DNA from: Croceivirga sp.
GTDB taxonomy: Bacteria; Bacteroidota; Bacteroidia; Flavobacteriales; Flavobacteriaceae
NCBI GenBank assembly: GCA_028284665.1
Contig: JANQRG010000034.1
Coordinates: 34,404-98,403, forward strand
Reading direction: 5' to 3'
DNA: 64,000 nucleotides
The notes under the pieces were generated by a model, which saw only the letters and a program-made list of their open reading frames with translations, was not told where the DNA came from and searched no databases. Every line of letters begins with the position of its first letter. Within the stretch, counting starts at the first letter, position 1. The translations under genes and the position numbers were made by a program. This document shows, piece by piece, positions 43,192-52,898 of the stretch.

Positions 43192-44439
43192 ATGCATAAA
43201 AAAGTCTACATATCATCTACATATAAGGATTTAGTGCCTTATAGAGATGCCATTCGGGATATGTTTCAGCACAAGGGCTTACAAGAGGAATACCTGGTGA
43301 TCGGTATGGAGGGCTATGTGTCCGAGAATGGCAAAAAACCGATTGAGGTATGTCTTGAGGATGTTAGGGAAGTTGATATCTATATCCTGATCCTGGCCCA
43401 ACGGTATGGCTCAATAGTAGAAGGGGAGGGGATTTCCTATACCGAAATGGAATACCGGGAGGCAAGGAGAATACAGGCTGCCAATCCTAACTACACCATA
43501 TTTGTATTCTGGAGTGAGGCGGACAATGAAGAGGACGATTTTGGAAATGCCCAGGGACCTGAAAATCTGGCGCTGGAACAATTTTATGAAAGTGCAAAAA
43601 GTGAGAATGCGTCCTTCATTCATCCTTTTACTACACCGGATAACCTTTGTAAGCAAATACTGCTGACTTTCAACTACAATTTTAAAAAGCCGTCGAGTCT
43701 CAATGATTACCGAGAAGCATTACTCTTGGTAGATCGAGTACATCAGTCATACAAGTTTTCAAGGCAGATCCGTCAACGGGTAAATTCTTTTTACTTCAGT
43801 TCCCTTTACCAGAACTTTCCCAATGATTTCATTGAAAGGATCTATAGCTTGGAAATGGGAGGGAGCTACAATAAATGTAATCTTGAACTCGGTCAGATCA
43901 ATCAGATCACTCCGGCAAAGTTCAAGGTGGCCTTCTATGACCATTTATCGTCACAATGGGGTAAGGAGCGGGCGACCCAAACCTTTAACTATTCCGAAAA
44001 GCTATTTTTAAGCATAGAACTCAATTCCGTTCAGATCCAAAGCGATGTTAAACTCGAACATTTGCATGCTGTGTTGCTCGACCTGCTTCCTGACTTTTTA
44101 ATGCAAGATCCCAACACTTCCTCAAATAACGTTTTTGTATTGTTCTACAGCTATGTTCCGACGGATGAAGCAGGTATTAAAAAGTTTGATGCCTTTACCA
44201 AAAAATTGAGTAAGGATCTTAATATACCCGGATGTCTTATTCCCATTAGTGAATTAAACGACATTACGAAGACCGATGTACGTAATTGGCTGGAAAACTT
44301 TATCAGGAGTCATAAGTTTGACCAGCACGATTTAGACGAGCTTTTAGACGTTGGGGATAATCCTTTTGCAAACTTTAAAATGAGTAAGGTAAATAAGTCA
44401 ATAAAAGATTGGCTGAAAGAAAACATGTTAACCAATTAA
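43192..44439 (+). CDS. DUF4062-domain protein
   Basis: 415 residues from the ATG at 43192. Residues 1-150 show DUF4062, a TIR-like Rossmannoid domain (KVYISSTYKDLVPYRDAIRD, ILILAQRYGSIVEGEGISYTEMEYREA, NLCKQILL). Residues 165-415 are less clear; NVFVLFYSYVP, LNIPGCLIPISELNDITKTDVRNWLENF resembles the tail of inactive-STAND-like modules in bacterial conflict systems, at low confidence. It precedes the MoxR gene by nine bases and is probably the sensor or adaptor of the MoxR-giant-protein unit. Confidence 0.72.
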   Translation: MHKKVYISSTYKDLVPYRDAIRDMFQHKGLQEEYLVIGMEGYVSENGKKPIEVCLEDVREVDIYILILAQRYGSIVEGEGISYTEMEYREARRIQAANPNYTIFVFWSEADNEEDDFGNAQGPENLALEQFYESAKSENASFIHPFTTPDNLCKQILLTFNYNFKKPSSLNDYREALLLVDRVHQSYKFSRQIRQRVNSFYFSSLYQNFPNDFIERIYSLEMGGSYNKCNLELGQINQITPAKFKVAFYDHLSSQWGKERATQTFNYSEKLFLSIELNSVQIQSDVKLEHLHAVLLDLLPDFLMQDPNTSSNNVFVLFYSYVPTDEAGIKKFDAFTKKLSKDLNIPGCLIPISELNDITKTDVRNWLENFIRSHKFDQHDLDELLDVGDNPFANFKMSKVNKSIKDWLKENMLTN

Positions 44440-44448
44440 ATATTCTTC

Positions 44449-45396
44449 ATGCTACAGATCGATGCTATCGCCAAAGACCTTTACAAGCCGAGCGATGACT
44501 TGTTGGCTGCCATTAATACGGCACTTTTTCTACAACGACCCCTGCTATTATCGGGTGAACCCGGAACTGGAAAAACAGAATGTGCAGATTTTGTAGCCCG
44601 CCAGCTCAAAACGGCGTACCCGGAAATTTTTAAGGCGGAAAAGGCACTGCGGTACAATACCAAATCGATATCCCAGTCTACCGATCTTTTTTACCAGTAT
44701 GATGCCGTCGGGCATTTTGGGGACCGGGACAATAGTCCCAAAGAGTCCTTCATTTCGTTCAATGGTCTTGGAGTAGCCTTATTGAAAACCCATGAAATCA
44801 ATAAAGACTGGATGGTTTTCCGCAATTACCAATCGGATGTAGTGGAACAGGGTATAGGCCATGGTTCCGTGGTACTTATTGATGAAATTGACAAGGCGCC
44901 CAGGGATTTTCCAAACGATTTGTTAGCAGAACTGGAAAAACCACCATTCAAGTTCAATATTAAAGAATTGAACGACACACAGCTCACACAGAACAGGGAA
45001 AAGCCAATTGTGATCATCATCACCAGCAATAACGAAAAAGGCCTTCCGGATGCTTTTTTAAGGCGCTGCGTTTTTCACCATATTAATTTTCCGGGGCCAG
45101 AGATTCTAATGGATATCATAAAAACAAAATTAGCGGGCGATGATTTGCCGTTCGGTCATGCCATCGACATGTTTCTACAATTTCGGAATATGAAAAACAT
45201 AAACAAGCCGCCGGCAACTTCCGAATTGGTCGATTGGATAAGCTGTTTGAAGGAGAATAAACTATTGGATTCAGATCTCGGAAATTGGCAGAATGCCACT
45301 CCCGAGTATCGCGAAAAGATTATCAAAACACTAGGTGTTATTGCCAAAAATAAGGCGGATTTTAAATCCCTAAAAGACGAGATTGCAGGAAGATAA
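44449..45396 (+). CDS. MoxR-type AAA ATPase
   Basis: 315 residues. Walker A is LLLSGEPGTGKTECADF and Walker B is GSVVLIDEIDKAPRDFPNDLL; the sensor 1 region VIIITSNNEKGLPDAFLRRCVFHHINFP and the arginine-finger segment are intact. MoxR ATPases work with vWA-domain partners to remodel proteins. The partner here is the giant protein, whose TTG start overlaps this gene by 14 bases, indicating translational coupling. Confidence 0.92.
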   Translation: MLQIDAIAKDLYKPSDDLLAAINTALFLQRPLLLSGEPGTGKTECADFVARQLKTAYPEIFKAEKALRYNTKSISQSTDLFYQYDAVGHFGDRDNSPKESFISFNGLGVALLKTHEINKDWMVFRNYQSDVVEQGIGHGSVVLIDEIDKAPRDFPNDLLAELEKPPFKFNIKELNDTQLTQNREKPIVIIITSNNEKGLPDAFLRRCVFHHINFPGPEILMDIIKTKLAGDDLPFGHAIDMFLQFRNMKNINKPPATSELVDWISCLKENKLLDSDLGNWQNATPEYREKIIKTLGVIAKNKADFKSLKDEIAGR

Positions 45397-48300
45397 AGCA
45401 CATAGTTCAACAAAGGAAATAGCTACTCGGAGTCTACCACTCTACGATTTCTTTATAGCGTTAAAAAGAAATGGTTTCCTGGTTACTCCGGAACAAATTG
45501 CTGACGCAAATCACGTTATAAAGCAGTATTCCGATACTATAAAAGATGAAACGGGACTGTGTGCTTACCTTACTCCGATCTTTGCAAAAAGCGAAGGCGA
45601 ACAAATCCATTTCCAACAGATTTTTGACGCTTTTTTTTCACCAAGAAGTAAAGGGGGTGGCGGTAGCGATGATGACACTATCAAAAGGATCCTGGTAATT
45701 GTAGCGATACTCCTTTTAGTGCTTATGGGTTTGATCGTGTCAGATTACGTCCGGTATACGTGGTTGGATGCGAATCCCCCGGAGTTATTAATGGAAACGC
45801 ACCTTTCTCCTCCGGAGGCACAACGTAGGCAAGTGTATGTAACCTTAACACCCCTGGATGCTTCAAAGGCGCTATCGCTCCAGTCAAAAATAGATTGGGG
45901 TGATGGTACTACCACAGATTCCCTGCTATCCCATTCCTACACCCGGCAAGGTGTTTACCAAATACGCGCTACTATTCAGATTAGCAATACTTGGGGAGTA
46001 GTATATGCCGATACTACCCTGCAAAAAAGGGTTCGCATCTGTCTTAACCCTACTTCCGTTCAGATTGAAAAAGCATTCGATTCGATAGAAATCGGCCGGA
46101 GGTTTACCTTACAGGCCACGGTAACAGGGCAAGTTCCGGATAGTGTAAGTTGGTCCGTTCCAGATACTGCGGTGTTTGAAAACAAAACAACAAATCAGCT
46201 AATCGCGAGGATAAATAAAGAAGGGACTTACAACTTTACTTTCCAAACCTTTTATGATGAGGATGATGCAGCCTGCAATGCACAACAAAAAGTGGAAGTT
46301 ATGGTGTATAACAACTCCCCTAAACCGGATGTACTTCTCGCTTCCGCCGGCAATGCGTCCACAATTCTCCTGCAAAGTAAATTGCACTGGTATCTCTTCG
46401 GTATTTTAGCGGTTTTGGCCTTGCTCTCCGCTTATTTTGCATATAAACAACATCAGATACGGGAGAGTCTAATTGATAACTCGGAAAAGACAAAGCAGCG
46501 ATACAATGCTATGCTTACGTCGTTTGAGGAAGGTAAACTTGGGAGTGCCGATGTCCCTTTTCATGATAAGAATTTCTTACCCCTATCGGAATCGGAAATG
46601 GATGATGTAGCACAGACGATGCGAAAACGCATCGGTGATAGTGCTACTTTTTTGCATATCAAAAAAACCATTTCAAAAACCGTAGATAATGCCGGTTTCT
46701 TTGAACCGGTATACGAATCACGGACACAGCAAATGGAGTTTTTGGTCTTAATCGATCAGAAAAATGCCCGTGATCAACAAGTTAGATTATTCGATTATTT
46801 GATCGAGCTGTTAAAAAAGCAAAACGTTTACATCCTTAAATTTTATTATAACACTTCCCCGCTACTTTGTTACAATGAAAATGGCAGAACCAGCCTGGAG
46901 AAACTGAGCTCACAATATCCTGACCACGTGCTGCTCTTGTTTGGAGATGCCTATCAGTTTATCTACAAGGATTATCATGCTATTGACAAAAACATGCTTC
47001 AGTTCCTGGAGAGATGGCCCCTTAAGGCAATCATGACACCAGTGGCCTTTTTGGATTGGGGATACCGGGAACAGGAGGTACTGCTGGAGCATTTGCCTGT
47101 TTTTCCGGTTGATATAGCAGGACAGTTGCTGTTGATGGAAAAACTTTTTGATGAGACCGTAGACATTCTGATCGTATTGAAACGGCATAAGAATTCCTTC
47201 TACGGGGTGGATATGGTGGATTTTGAAGATTATGCCGCGCTATATGACTATTGTGCCGAAGTAGAATGGGCCAATATCCCCGAAAGCGAGGAATCTTCCA
47301 ATTTGTTGGTAGAATGGGTAACCGACCTTGGGAGCACCTTACTCCCGAGAATAGGCACACCTGCAAAAAAGGCCAAAGCTTATCCCAATGTGCTTTTTCA
47401 ATGGATAGCGGCATTGGCCGTTTACCCAAAACTACATTGGGAACTGACCCTTGCTATTGGAAAAGCCATTTTGGAAAAAGAGGGTTTGGCACAACACCTC
47501 AATTTCACCACACTGTTACGCCTGGTCCGTATAGACTGGATGCGTTCCGGTAAACTCCCTGATTATATTCGGTTGGACCTGCTCAAACATCTGTCAAAGG
47601 AAAACGAAGTCCTGGCCAGGGAAACCATTTTAGCGATGCTGGACGAAATTGAGGAACCCGAATTGAACAGCAGTCATTATGCCTATGAGGAAAAAGAAAC
47701 GCAGCAACTGATCAACCAATTCAATTTGTATGCGCATGATCCGGTAAAATATGCCGTGTATCAACCGGCCAAAGCCTTATTTGAAAAGTTGAGCAGTACT
47801 AATCTGATCACAGATGTCGTTACAAAATCCTACCTGGAAAACCCTGACTTAAAATGGAAAACGCTGATTAGCAAAGAGGAGGGGAAGGGCATACTTCGGA
47901 CGGTCACCTTAAAGGAGTATTTGAATACCACATCCGAAGAAGAAACCGCGGAATCCAGATTCTTTTTTTTAGCAGCCCTGGCCACCTCCCTGGGGTTTAT
48001 AACAGTTATTGCCGGAATTCTGGCATTGCCCTTTATGCGAGCCGCAGGAATGGATCGGTTCACTTCATTTGAAAATACGCAAGCCATACTCAAGAATATA
48101 AATTTCTATTACCAACACAATGCGAATTACGACTCGGTGACCACTTCATTGCAGTTATGGGTAAATGACGTTCCCGGGGATCTTATGGGGGGACAACCAC
48201 AATATGGGTTAAATCAATTCAAGGATACGCTTCAATTCCCGATTCGCGTGGATGGCAACCCAAAAGAAGTGCGGTTAGATTGGAACAATATTACCGTATT

Positions 48301-49759
48301 AGATACCAGCCTGGTCATACAGGAAGATGCATATGATATTTCCCTTACCAATATTAAAGCCATTGATAGTGATGCTGATGGTATAATAGATGTCAGGGAC
48401 GCTTGTCCGTACCAACAGGGGCCAGTTGAAAATAGCGGTTGCCCATGGCCTGACAGGGATGGTGACGGGACTCCTGATAAAGATGATCAATGTCCAGATC
48501 GTGCAGGTCCTGAATTGAATGCCGGATGCCCCTCCGATCCCGAAGTTGATGATCGTGATGGAGACGGTTTACCAGACAAAGAAGATGCTTGTCCGGATAT
48601 TGCAGGACCAAAAGAATTTAACGGTTGCCCCCGGGATAATTTGGATTCATATGTTATCGGGTTCTATTTCTATCCGGAACAAAGGAATGAGGCCGAACGT
48701 ATTATGAAATACCTGAGAGGAAAAGGATTTAAAGGGCGTACACAACTCTATCCATCAGATGATTCCTTTTTTTCGGCGGTAGATGCTGCTTCTGGATATG
48801 AGATTCGGTTTGATAAAGAGTTTGAATTGAATATTGCAAGAAAACTCAAGGACTTGTTGGATGGTTATACAAAGGAATACAATTTCACCATTCGCAATGT
48901 AGGAACGGCAACACCTGGTTTTATTTCTGTTTTTATCCCATTTGACAGTGGTGGAGATTTTGATCAGGACGGTATTTTGGACAGCGAAGACAGATGTCCC
49001 AAAACCAAAGGGCCAAGAGCGAATGGTGGTTGTCCGAAGATTACAAGAGGTGATGGGGATGGGGATGGTGTCCCGGATTTTGGCCAGGATCGGGATCAAT
49101 GTCCTAACGAGTTTGGCCCGGCTGAAAACAATGGATGTCCTTGGCCCGACCGGGATGGCGATGGAATTCCGGATAAAGATGATGACTGCCCTGATACAAT
49201 TGGGGAGCTGGAAAACGGGGGTTGCCCGGAGACAGCAGTATCATATCAGCAAGACTACTTAGAAGAAGACGTACAAGAAACGCAAAACAATCAAAACATC
49301 CCATACGACAGCGACGGAGATACTGTTGCTGATGCCAATGATCTATGCCCCGATGTTCCGGGATCAGTGGCAAATAACGGTTGTCCGGAATTTACAGCAG
49401 CTGTTCAAAGGCAATTAAATGATTACGCTGAAACAATAACATTTGATCGCGGTACCGCGGTCATCAAAGGCGATTTTACCGCCCAAATGGGGGCCATTGT
49501 TCAGCTACTCAATGAACATCCTGTGGCAAGGTTTACTATTGAAGCATATACCGACGATATAAGCAATTCCAAAACCGATCAACAGCTTTGTGAGGATAGG
49601 GCCAATGCCGTTCGTGATTTCCTAATAGCTAATGGAGTCGCGGAGGACAGGCTGGAGGCTGTTGGTTATGGTGCAAGTAGTCTCCAGGTCCAGAATACAA
49701 CAAAAAAAGGTAGGGCAGATAACGGAAGGATTGAGATCAATCGTGTGCCGGAGAAGTAG
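45383..49759 (+). CDS. Giant envelope-spanning protein: vWA-like module with PKD, TSP3 and OmpA domains
   Basis: 1458 residues. The start is TTG at 45383, since no ATG occurs in the first 114 codons. Order: a CoxE-like N-terminal helical domain (residues 1-90, SLPLYDFFIALKRNGFLVT), TM1 about 103-120, periplasmic PKD-like domains (KIDWGDGTTTDSLLSHSYTRQ near 169-189), TM2 about 336-353, a cytoplasmic vWA-like region with helical tail (450-850; MEFLVLIDQKNARDQQVRLF with a non-canonical MIDAS), TM3 about 860-884, then periplasmic TSP3 repeats (three near 995-1085), a novel-looking insert (1088-1188), four more TSP3 repeats (1192-1325) and an OmpA C-terminal domain (about 1345-1455, DQQLCEDRANAVRDFL). 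It could couple a cell-wall anchor to the cytoplasmic MoxR ATPase. Confidence 0.8.
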   Translation: MQEDKAHSSTKEIATRSLPLYDFFIALKRNGFLVTPEQIADANHVIKQYSDTIKDETGLCAYLTPIFAKSEGEQIHFQQIFDAFFSPRSKGGGGSDDDTIKRILVIVAILLLVLMGLIVSDYVRYTWLDANPPELLMETHLSPPEAQRRQVYVTLTPLDASKALSLQSKIDWGDGTTTDSLLSHSYTRQGVYQIRATIQISNTWGVVYADTTLQKRVRICLNPTSVQIEKAFDSIEIGRRFTLQATVTGQVPDSVSWSVPDTAVFENKTTNQLIARINKEGTYNFTFQTFYDEDDAACNAQQKVEVMVYNNSPKPDVLLASAGNASTILLQSKLHWYLFGILAVLALLSAYFAYKQHQIRESLIDNSEKTKQRYNAMLTSFEEGKLGSADVPFHDKNFLPLSESEMDDVAQTMRKRIGDSATFLHIKKTISKTVDNAGFFEPVYESRTQQMEFLVLIDQKNARDQQVRLFDYLIELLKKQNVYILKFYYNTSPLLCYNENGRTSLEKLSSQYPDHVLLLFGDAYQFIYKDYHAIDKNMLQFLERWPLKAIMTPVAFLDWGYREQEVLLEHLPVFPVDIAGQLLLMEKLFDETVDILIVLKRHKNSFYGVDMVDFEDYAALYDYCAEVEWANIPESEESSNLLVEWVTDLGSTLLPRIGTPAKKAKAYPNVLFQWIAALAVYPKLHWELTLAIGKAILEKEGLAQHLNFTTLLRLVRIDWMRSGKLPDYIRLDLLKHLSKENEVLARETILAMLDEIEEPELNSSHYAYEEKETQQLINQFNLYAHDPVKYAVYQPAKALFEKLSSTNLITDVVTKSYLENPDLKWKTLISKEEGKGILRTVTLKEYLNTTSEEETAESRFFFLAALATSLGFITVIAGILALPFMRAAGMDRFTSFENTQAILKNINFYYQHNANYDSVTTSLQLWVNDVPGDLMGGQPQYGLNQFKDTLQFPIRVDGNPKEVRLDWNNITVLDTSLVIQEDAYDISLTNIKAIDSDADGIIDVRDACPYQQGPVENSGCPWPDRDGDGTPDKDDQCPDRAGPELNAGCPSDPEVDDRDGDGLPDKEDACPDIAGPKEFNGCPRDNLDSYVIGFYFYPEQRNEAERIMKYLRGKGFKGRTQLYPSDDSFFSAVDAASGYEIRFDKEFELNIARKLKDLLDGYTKEYNFTIRNVGTATPGFISVFIPFDSGGDFDQDGILDSEDRCPKTKGPRANGGCPKITRGDGDGDGVPDFGQDRDQCPNEFGPAENNGCPWPDRDGDGIPDKDDDCPDTIGELENGGCPETAVSYQQDYLEEDVQETQNNQNIPYDSDGDTVADANDLCPDVPGSVANNGCPEFTAAVQRQLNDYAETITFDRGTAVIKGDFTAQMGAIVQLLNEHPVARFTIEAYTDDISNSKTDQQLCEDRANAVRDFLIANGVAEDRLEAVGYGASSLQVQNTTKKGRADNGRIEINRVPEK

Positions 49760-50212
49760 GAAAAAAGGAATTTCCAGTCACCAATTACTTTGCCGGCAAA
49801 CAGTACTTTTGAAGGTAATTGGGTGTTTAGCCTGGATTTTGAAAAAAACCGCTCTAAAGCCTAAAAGCGGCCAGCTACTGCTACTTCCGGGACTTTGGCT
49901 ATTATATATCTGTTACGAAATACCCTTCGCAGGCATCAGGAAATTACTATTTCTCCATACAACAGTTGGACAATAGTGACTATAGACAGAAAAAGACCGC
50001 CCTCCCCCAAGTGCGGTCTTTTAAAATACTATTAAACAAGCCGTGCCGCAATTCCAATTGAAATTCGCATGGAGCGCATTTACAAACTTGTTTAAGTCAC
50101 AAACCTATAGCGGTCGTAACATTTGATTTTACGGTTTACCATAAAACCAGGGGTACTTAGCAAAGGTTATTTGTAATTCGTTTACGGAGTTCAGGGAAAG
50201 CATCACAAAATG
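49760..50212. other. Gene-free interval after the giant gene
   Basis: Open frames here are continuations or shadows. It holds the bidirectional terminator at 49991-50022 and the dyad TTACGGTTTACCATAA at 50129-50144, a near copy of the perfect dyad at 53311-53326. Confidence 0.6.
49991..50022. terminator. Bidirectional terminator
   Basis: AAAAGACCGC (49991-50000) and GCGGTCTTTT (50013-50022) form a perfect 10-bp stem with A and T tracts on both sides, serving the giant gene on the plus strand and the response regulator on the minus strand. Confidence 0.9.
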
Positions 50213-50881
50213 TCAGATTAATCCTAAGTCTTTGGCGTTGGCCACTAGTTGTACGTTGTTACTTGCTTTAAGGACGTCTTTTAATTTATTCAGTCGTTTT
50301 TCAATGGAGCTCAAACTATTCGGTGAGATCCTTTTGGTTTTAAAAACATCGGAAATTTGTTCTTGTGTAAAGCCGTTGGAAAGATAAGACAACAAGGAAA
50401 CGTCGTATTCTTTTATTTCAAAAGCCATTTTTTTTCGGGTTAAACGCCGCATTTTATCCGAAACAAAGGATTGTCCTTTGAAGACAGATTCAATGGCTGT
50501 TTTGAGATCTTTTAACCCATAGCGACCTTTAAGCACATAAGCGGATATCATCTTTTTATCCATAAGTTGCTTTACCATACCAGGATTTTCATCTACTGTA
50601 CAAATAATGATTGGGGTGTGGTGTCCTTGTTCCCGGATCTTGTGAATTAGGGCTCTACCCGAATTCAGGGTTAAAGGCCTATGATCCTGAACAAAAGAAA
50701 GATCCGTAATAATAAGCTCAAAAGGAAGCTGGTTATGCAATGCCTTTTGGAACTTCAGATACCCTTCATCACAGTATTGCGTCAATACTACCTCAGAAAT
50801 GCCCAGTTCCTTTTGCAACATTGTTGCAATGCCATACCCAACGGTATCCAAATCTTCCACAACCAGAACTTTTTTGAACAT
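50213..50881 (-). CDS. Response regulator with receiver and LuxR-like helix-turn-helix
   Basis: 222 residues. The receiver has VLVVEDLDTVGYG, the phosphoacceptor in LIITDLSF, the Thr in IIICTVDENP and the Lys in AYVLKGR. The C-terminal helix-turn-helix is a Bacteroidetes-type variant (LLSYLSNGFTQEQISDVF, SSIEKRLNKLKDVL, AKDLGLI). It follows the TPR-kinase gene by 11 bases and is its likely partner. Confidence 0.88.
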   Translation of the reverse strand: MFKKVLVVEDLDTVGYGIATMLQKELGISEVVLTQYCDEGYLKFQKALHNQLPFELIITDLSFVQDHRPLTLNSGRALIHKIREQGHHTPIIICTVDENPGMVKQLMDKKMISAYVLKGRYGLKDLKTAIESVFKGQSFVSDKMRRLTRKKMAFEIKEYDVSLLSYLSNGFTQEQISDVFKTKRISPNSLSSIEKRLNKLKDVLKASNNVQLVANAKDLGLI

Positions 50882-50892
50882 TAGTATGATGC

Positions 50893-52797
50893 TTAAATTG
50901 GAATGGAGAAGGTGATCTGTGTTCCCTGTTCTTGTTCTACATCAAAAATAGCAGTACCACCCACAGCTTTAATACGGCTTTCCGTACTCCGCAGACCCAT
51001 CCCTAGGGATCTGTTGGGATCAAACCCTATGCCATTGTCGCTATAGGCAATAACAAGCAGGTTCCGTTGCATTTCAAATTGCAACAAGGCTAAACTTGCC
51101 TCGGCATGCTTCTTCATGTTTACCAAAAGCTCTTTAATGGCGCGGTGCACCACTATACATTTATGATCGTTAAGCAAGGTCCAGTCTATTGTGGTTATAC
51201 CTTTTACCAGTAGGGTGGTGGACGTGTCCTGATAGGTATCGATCAACGTGTGTAGTTCCTCTTTAAACCGAGCACCGGTTTTTACCGGGGCATTTTCATG
51301 TGAGATCCTTCGAGAGGTTTGGTAGATGCTTTCCAAGTGGTCTAAAACCTCCCCGTCAGGTTTCTTTTTACCCTGGATTTGGGTCATAAGCCCAAATACA
51401 TCATTGGCTAACCCATCATGTAATTCCTGGCTGATGCGTTTTTCTGTGTTGTATACCACTTTAAGCTTTTCTCTCCGGTGTTGTTGCTTTACTAAAAAGA
51501 AAAGTAAAAGACTTCCCGCTAACACCAGGGCACCAAAAGAGATGGATATGATTTTTTGGGTCTCCTTGCGGGCCAACTCAGCTTCTTGTCGGGCGGTCGC
51601 CGCCTCCAGTTGCAGTAATTGCTCCTTTTCTTGCTGGTCCTGATATTTTAAATAGGCAAACTGGGTTTTTACCTGTAACTCCTGTTCATACAGGCTATCG
51701 CTAAGGTGAATAAAACGGTCTTTGTAGGCGATATTCTTTGGAGCAATTTTCATAAGTAACTCCAAAGCATCTTGCTCAAGTCGAGGCCGTTGCATCGCCT
51801 TCGCCAATGTAATTGCCGTATCCAAATACTGTATAGCCCTGGAGGGCGACGTACTACTGTAATATTCGCCAAATCTTTTATGGCTGAACGTCAGGCCGTT
51901 GATATCGTTGATGGTTGTACTTATCGCATAGGCCTCCTCCAAATCGTGCAAGGATCCGGGGTCCTTCATCTTCCATTTGGCATAGCCCAGGTTCTGAAGG
52001 GCTCTTGCCAATTGTGCAGAATCGTTATGAATGAGGGGATCCTTAAGCAAAGGGTCAAATACGACTTTTGCCTCGGCGTATTGATAGGCTTCCAATAGGG
52101 CTACCCCATAATTGTTTTGGTACACCAAACGATCCCTTGGGGAATTAGTAGTGGCTATTGCTTGCGAATAGAATTTTTGGGCTTCCGGAATGTTTTCCAG
52201 TTCCATATGTATAATGCCTAACTGGTTAAAAAGGCTAGCGTAGTTGTTGTCTCGGTTCTTCTGTTGTAATGACAGGGCCTGTGTTAAAGTTTCCTTTGCC
52301 CCGAAATAATCCCCCTGAAACCGTTGCAAGTATCCTAATCGCACCATTCTTCCAAATGCCCTGGCGGTATCGTTATATTGGAGATACGCCTTCCTGGCTA
52401 AATCGTGATAATAATAGGCACTATCAAACTTTGCCGTATGTTGTTCATGGTAATACCCCTGTAGGTGGTAGTATTTCCCCAGGTTTACTAAATTTTCTTT
52501 GGTTTTCTCACCGGTAATTAGCACCCGGCCGTAATAGCGTACACTGTCGTACTGTTGTAAGCTATAGTAATTCCAGCATAAGGAGTACAGCGCATAGGAG
52601 CTGATAGTATCGTTCTGCTTACTTTCGGATATAATGCCCTTTAGGATAGGAATACGTTGCTCAGGAGGGACATCTTCTTTTTGGCTTTCCAGATATTGTA
52701 AGGCTGTAGCGTCAAAATTTCCGGCATCCTCAATGGAGGGCGAAGGTACACAAGCCAGGCACCCCATAATGATGATCCGTGCTACCCATTTCCCCAT
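50893..52797 (-). CDS. TPR-type sensor histidine kinase (HisKA_3), probable lipoprotein
   Basis: 634 residues from the ATG at 52797; an N-terminal leader with a lipobox-like CLACV is followed by five to seven TPR-like repeats (FNQLGIIHMELENIPEAQKFYSQAIA). A TM helix (IISISFGALVLAGSLLLFFLV) follows, then the HisKA_3 phosphorylation motif RISQELHDGLANDVFGLM and an ATPase domain (AIKELLVNMKKHAEASLALL, IAYSDNGIGFDPNR, GMGLRSTESRIKAVGGT). The stimulus is unknown. It works with the regulator 11 bases downstream. Confidence 0.88.
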   Translation of the reverse strand: MGKWVARIIIMGCLACVPSPSIEDAGNFDATALQYLESQKEDVPPEQRIPILKGIISESKQNDTISSYALYSLCWNYYSLQQYDSVRYYGRVLITGEKTKENLVNLGKYYHLQGYYHEQHTAKFDSAYYYHDLARKAYLQYNDTARAFGRMVRLGYLQRFQGDYFGAKETLTQALSLQQKNRDNNYASLFNQLGIIHMELENIPEAQKFYSQAIATTNSPRDRLVYQNNYGVALLEAYQYAEAKVVFDPLLKDPLIHNDSAQLARALQNLGYAKWKMKDPGSLHDLEEAYAISTTINDINGLTFSHKRFGEYYSSTSPSRAIQYLDTAITLAKAMQRPRLEQDALELLMKIAPKNIAYKDRFIHLSDSLYEQELQVKTQFAYLKYQDQQEKEQLLQLEAATARQEAELARKETQKIISISFGALVLAGSLLLFFLVKQQHRREKLKVVYNTEKRISQELHDGLANDVFGLMTQIQGKKKPDGEVLDHLESIYQTSRRISHENAPVKTGARFKEELHTLIDTYQDTSTTLLVKGITTIDWTLLNDHKCIVVHRAIKELLVNMKKHAEASLALLQFEMQRNLLVIAYSDNGIGFDPNRSLGMGLRSTESRIKAVGGTAIFDVEQEQGTQITFSIPI

Positions 52798-52898
52798 TGT
52801 GCTGTTTTTATTGTGAGACAAAATAAAGAAAGTGGATAACTTTTTATCCACTTTCTGCAGTATTTCGGAAAAGTTACTTTTTTCCAGGTCTCAAATGA

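Noticed and set aside
48370..49390. DNA-level repeat in the giant gene
   Set aside because: The similarity is due to TSP3 protein repeats, explained by the coding sequence.
49632..49976. 114-codon frame overlapping the end of the giant gene
   Set aside because: Mostly antiphase to the OmpA domain and without motifs; a shadow frame.
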